Source of the DNA: Acidimicrobiales bacterium
GTDB lineage: Bacteria > Actinomycetota > Acidimicrobiia > Acidimicrobiales > RAAP-2
Length of the DNA: 6,652 nt
Direction: 5' to 3'
NCBI GenBank assembly: GCA_017883105.1
Contig: JADGOF010000128.1
Span: 1-6,652, forward strand
The first letter of the stretch is position 1. Every line of letters starts with the position of its first letter. The notes below the pieces were generated by a model. The model was not told where the DNA came from and searched no databases. It saw nothing but the letters and a program-made list of their open reading frames with translations. Shown one piece after another: positions 5,579 to 6,652 of the stretch. The position numbers and the translations under genes are program-made.

Positions 5579-6436
5579 TCAGCTCGCCTCTTCGACTAGG
5601 GCCAGCACCGCATCCGACGTCCCGGCCGGTCGCACCGGCACCACGTTGTACATGGCCGCACGGCGTGCCGCCCGGGACCGCTCGGCCTGGATCGTCCGCA
5701 GCACCCGGATCCCGTCGGAAACGGCGTTCAGGTTGCTCGTGCCGTACTGGCGGCTCTTTTCGAAGCTCGGCACCTCGGACACCACCAGCCCGGCCTTGGC
5801 GATGCGCACGTTGATGAGCGTCTCCACCTCGAACCCGTCGCCCCACAGCATCTCTTCCGAGTTCGCGTCGCCCGGCGAGCCTGCGTCGAGGTCCATCACC
5901 GCCAGGCACGACCGCCGGAAGGCGTTGTAGCCGTAGCAGAGGTCGGTATAGGACGTCTTGTACAGCACGTTGACCACCTTGTTCAGGCAGTGGTTGCCGA
6001 ACTGGCGGATGCGGCTGATGTCGCTACTGCCACCACCGGGCAGGAAGCGCGATCCCTTGGCGAAGTCGGCACCCTGCAGCACCGCCTCCACGTAGCGCGG
6101 GATCTCGGCCGGATCCGTCGACCCGTCGGCGTCCAGCATGACGATGACGTCCCCGGTTGCCGCCGCGAACCCGCACGCTAGGGCGTTCCCCTTGCCCTTC
6201 CGCGTCTGGCCGATGATACGGATGCCCGGGAGGAGCCACCTCGCCACCTCCACCGTGTCGTCGGTGGAGGATCCGTCCACGAGGATGACCTCGTGCAGGC
6301 CCGGAGGCAGTGCGGCGAACACGTCGGGCAAGTTGCGGGCCTCGTTTTTTGCCGGGATCACCACGCTCACCGTCGGCCCGCCCCGGGTCGCTCCGTCCCG
6401 CTCGACGTGATGCCGGTCCGGCCTCGCTGCGGTCAT
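5579..6436 (-). CDS. Glycosyltransferase family 2, copy B
   Basis: The 285-residue protein has the same GT-A core as copy A: VVIPAKNEARNL (25-36), ILVDGSSTDDT (51-61), KGKGNAL (80-86), MLDADGS with the DxD aspartates at 102 and 104, GYNAFRR (169-175) and GDGFEVET (199-206). By family it should transfer a sugar from a nucleotide donor to a lipid phosphate or glycan at the inner face of the membrane; donor and acceptor are not readable. There is no membrane segment. ATG 6436 is chosen because GGGCAGGT lies seven bases upstream, and it leaves a short hydrophilic head before the conserved core. An upstream in-frame start at 6499 has no support. It is the first gene of the minus-strand group and is separated from copy A by 372 bases. 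Differences from copy A cluster at residues 62-74 and 177-196 and in both termini. Confidence 0.92.
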   Translation of the reverse strand: MTAARPDRHHVERDGATRGGPTVSVVIPAKNEARNLPDVFAALPPGLHEVILVDGSSTDDTVEVARWLLPGIRIIGQTRKGKGNALACGFAAATGDVIVMLDADGSTDPAEIPRYVEAVLQGADFAKGSRFLPGGGSSDISRIRQFGNHCLNKVVNVLYKTSYTDLCYGYNAFRRSCLAVMDLDAGSPGDANSEEMLWGDGFEVETLINVRIAKAGLVVSEVPSFEKSRQYGTSNLNAVSDGIRVLRTIQAERSRAARRAAMYNVVPVRPAGTSDAVLALVEEAS

Positions 6437-6497
6437 CTTGTTACCTGCCCTTTCGTCGGCCCGCCTCGGGCTGCTCGGGTATCGCATCGGGATCCGC

Positions 6498-6527
6498 ATG
6501 TAACGCTTCGGTGTCCGCCACGTTCAA
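6498..6527 (-). promoter_or_regulatory. Candidate promoter for glycosyltransferase copy B
   Basis: On the minus strand TTGAAC (6527-6522) is followed after 18 bases by TTACAT (6503-6498). Both boxes are moderate matches. A start near 6491 would give a leader of about 55 bases to ATG 6436. No other candidate in 6437-6652 is better. Confidence 0.28.
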
Positions 6528-6540
6528 CCCACCGGTGAAC
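6522..6540. promoter_or_regulatory. Inverted repeat over the -35 region of copy B
   Basis: GTTCA (6522-6526) and TGAAC (6536-6540) form a 19-base inverted repeat with a nine-base centre that contains most of the palindrome CACCGGTG (6531-6538). It covers the candidate -35 box, where a repressor or activator dimer could bind. The arms are short and chance is possible. Confidence 0.27.
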
Positions 6541-6652
6541 GCTCGATGCCGTAAGAGGCCGCGCGGTTAGGTGGCGAGCTTCTGACCTGGGAGTATGCAC
6601 GCTGAAGTAGCTAACCATCCACCGGTCGTGGGGGTGGCCCCATGAAACTTGG

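Noticed and set aside
4376..5599. Long plus-strand open frames (over 1 kb) antisense to the glycosyltransferase copy A and to the 3459-4619 interval
   Set aside because: They mirror GC-rich real genes on the other strand, have Arg/Pro/Ser-rich translations without motifs, and conflict with clear GT2, EEP and membrane-protein genes.
6642..6652. ATG at the right edge that could start a divergent gene
   Set aside because: Only three codons are inside the window and the upstream GGGGTGGCCCC is not a clear ribosome binding site.
1..6652. CRISPR array, rRNA, riboswitch or replication origin
   Set aside because: I saw no regularly spaced repeats, no rRNA or tRNA core motifs, no recognisable riboswitch core and no DnaA-box cluster.

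Overview
The window looks like actinobacterial chromosome (high-GC Gram-positive). The genes on the right half are strongly GC-biased at third codon positions, several probable starts are GTG, and the glycosyltransferases have an actinomycete-like style. No genus can be assigned from the sequence alone. The theme is cell-envelope glycoconjugate or exopolysaccharide biosynthesis, in an accessory region shaped by an insertion-sequence remnant.

Left part (1-2257): the first 46 bases may be the last codons of a gene entering from the left. Bases 47-868 hold no gene I can support. From roughly base 430 the composition becomes clearly more AT-rich, and this continues through a complete polytopic membrane protein (959-2257, +) of the polysaccharide flippase (MATE/MOP-like) type. 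That gene uses several TTA leucine codons, unlike everything to its right, and is probably horizontally acquired.

Middle (2258-2733): a truncated IS3-family transposase (2316-2600, -) keeps only the C-terminal third of the DDE domain and a possible IS end. It forms the boundary between the AT-richer left block and the GC-rich right block. Between it and the next gene lies a short stretch ending in ten TGG-type trinucleotides.

Right part (2734-6652): a membrane-anchored endonuclease/exonuclease/phosphatase (EEP) family protein (2734-3696, +) converges, with a single base between the stop codons, on three minus-strand genes. In transcription order these are glycosyltransferase family 2 copy B (6436-5579), a 372-bp gap with a possible leader ORF and promoter, family 2 copy A (5206-4265), and a small membrane protein of the YdjM/DUF457-like metal-dependent-hydrolase type (4177-3698). 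The two glycosyltransferases are about three-quarters identical and are tandem paralogs. A plausible reading is that they make polyprenyl-linked or lipid-linked sugars for an envelope polymer and that the flippase moves lipid-linked intermediates. The substrates, and any functional link between the left and right blocks, are inference only.

I found no CRISPR array, no tRNA or rRNA, and no clearly novel multi-gene system. The points most worth checking are the duplicated glycosyltransferase pair with its coupled upstream ORF, the TGG repeat against the EEP start, and the transferred flippase block bounded by IS debris.
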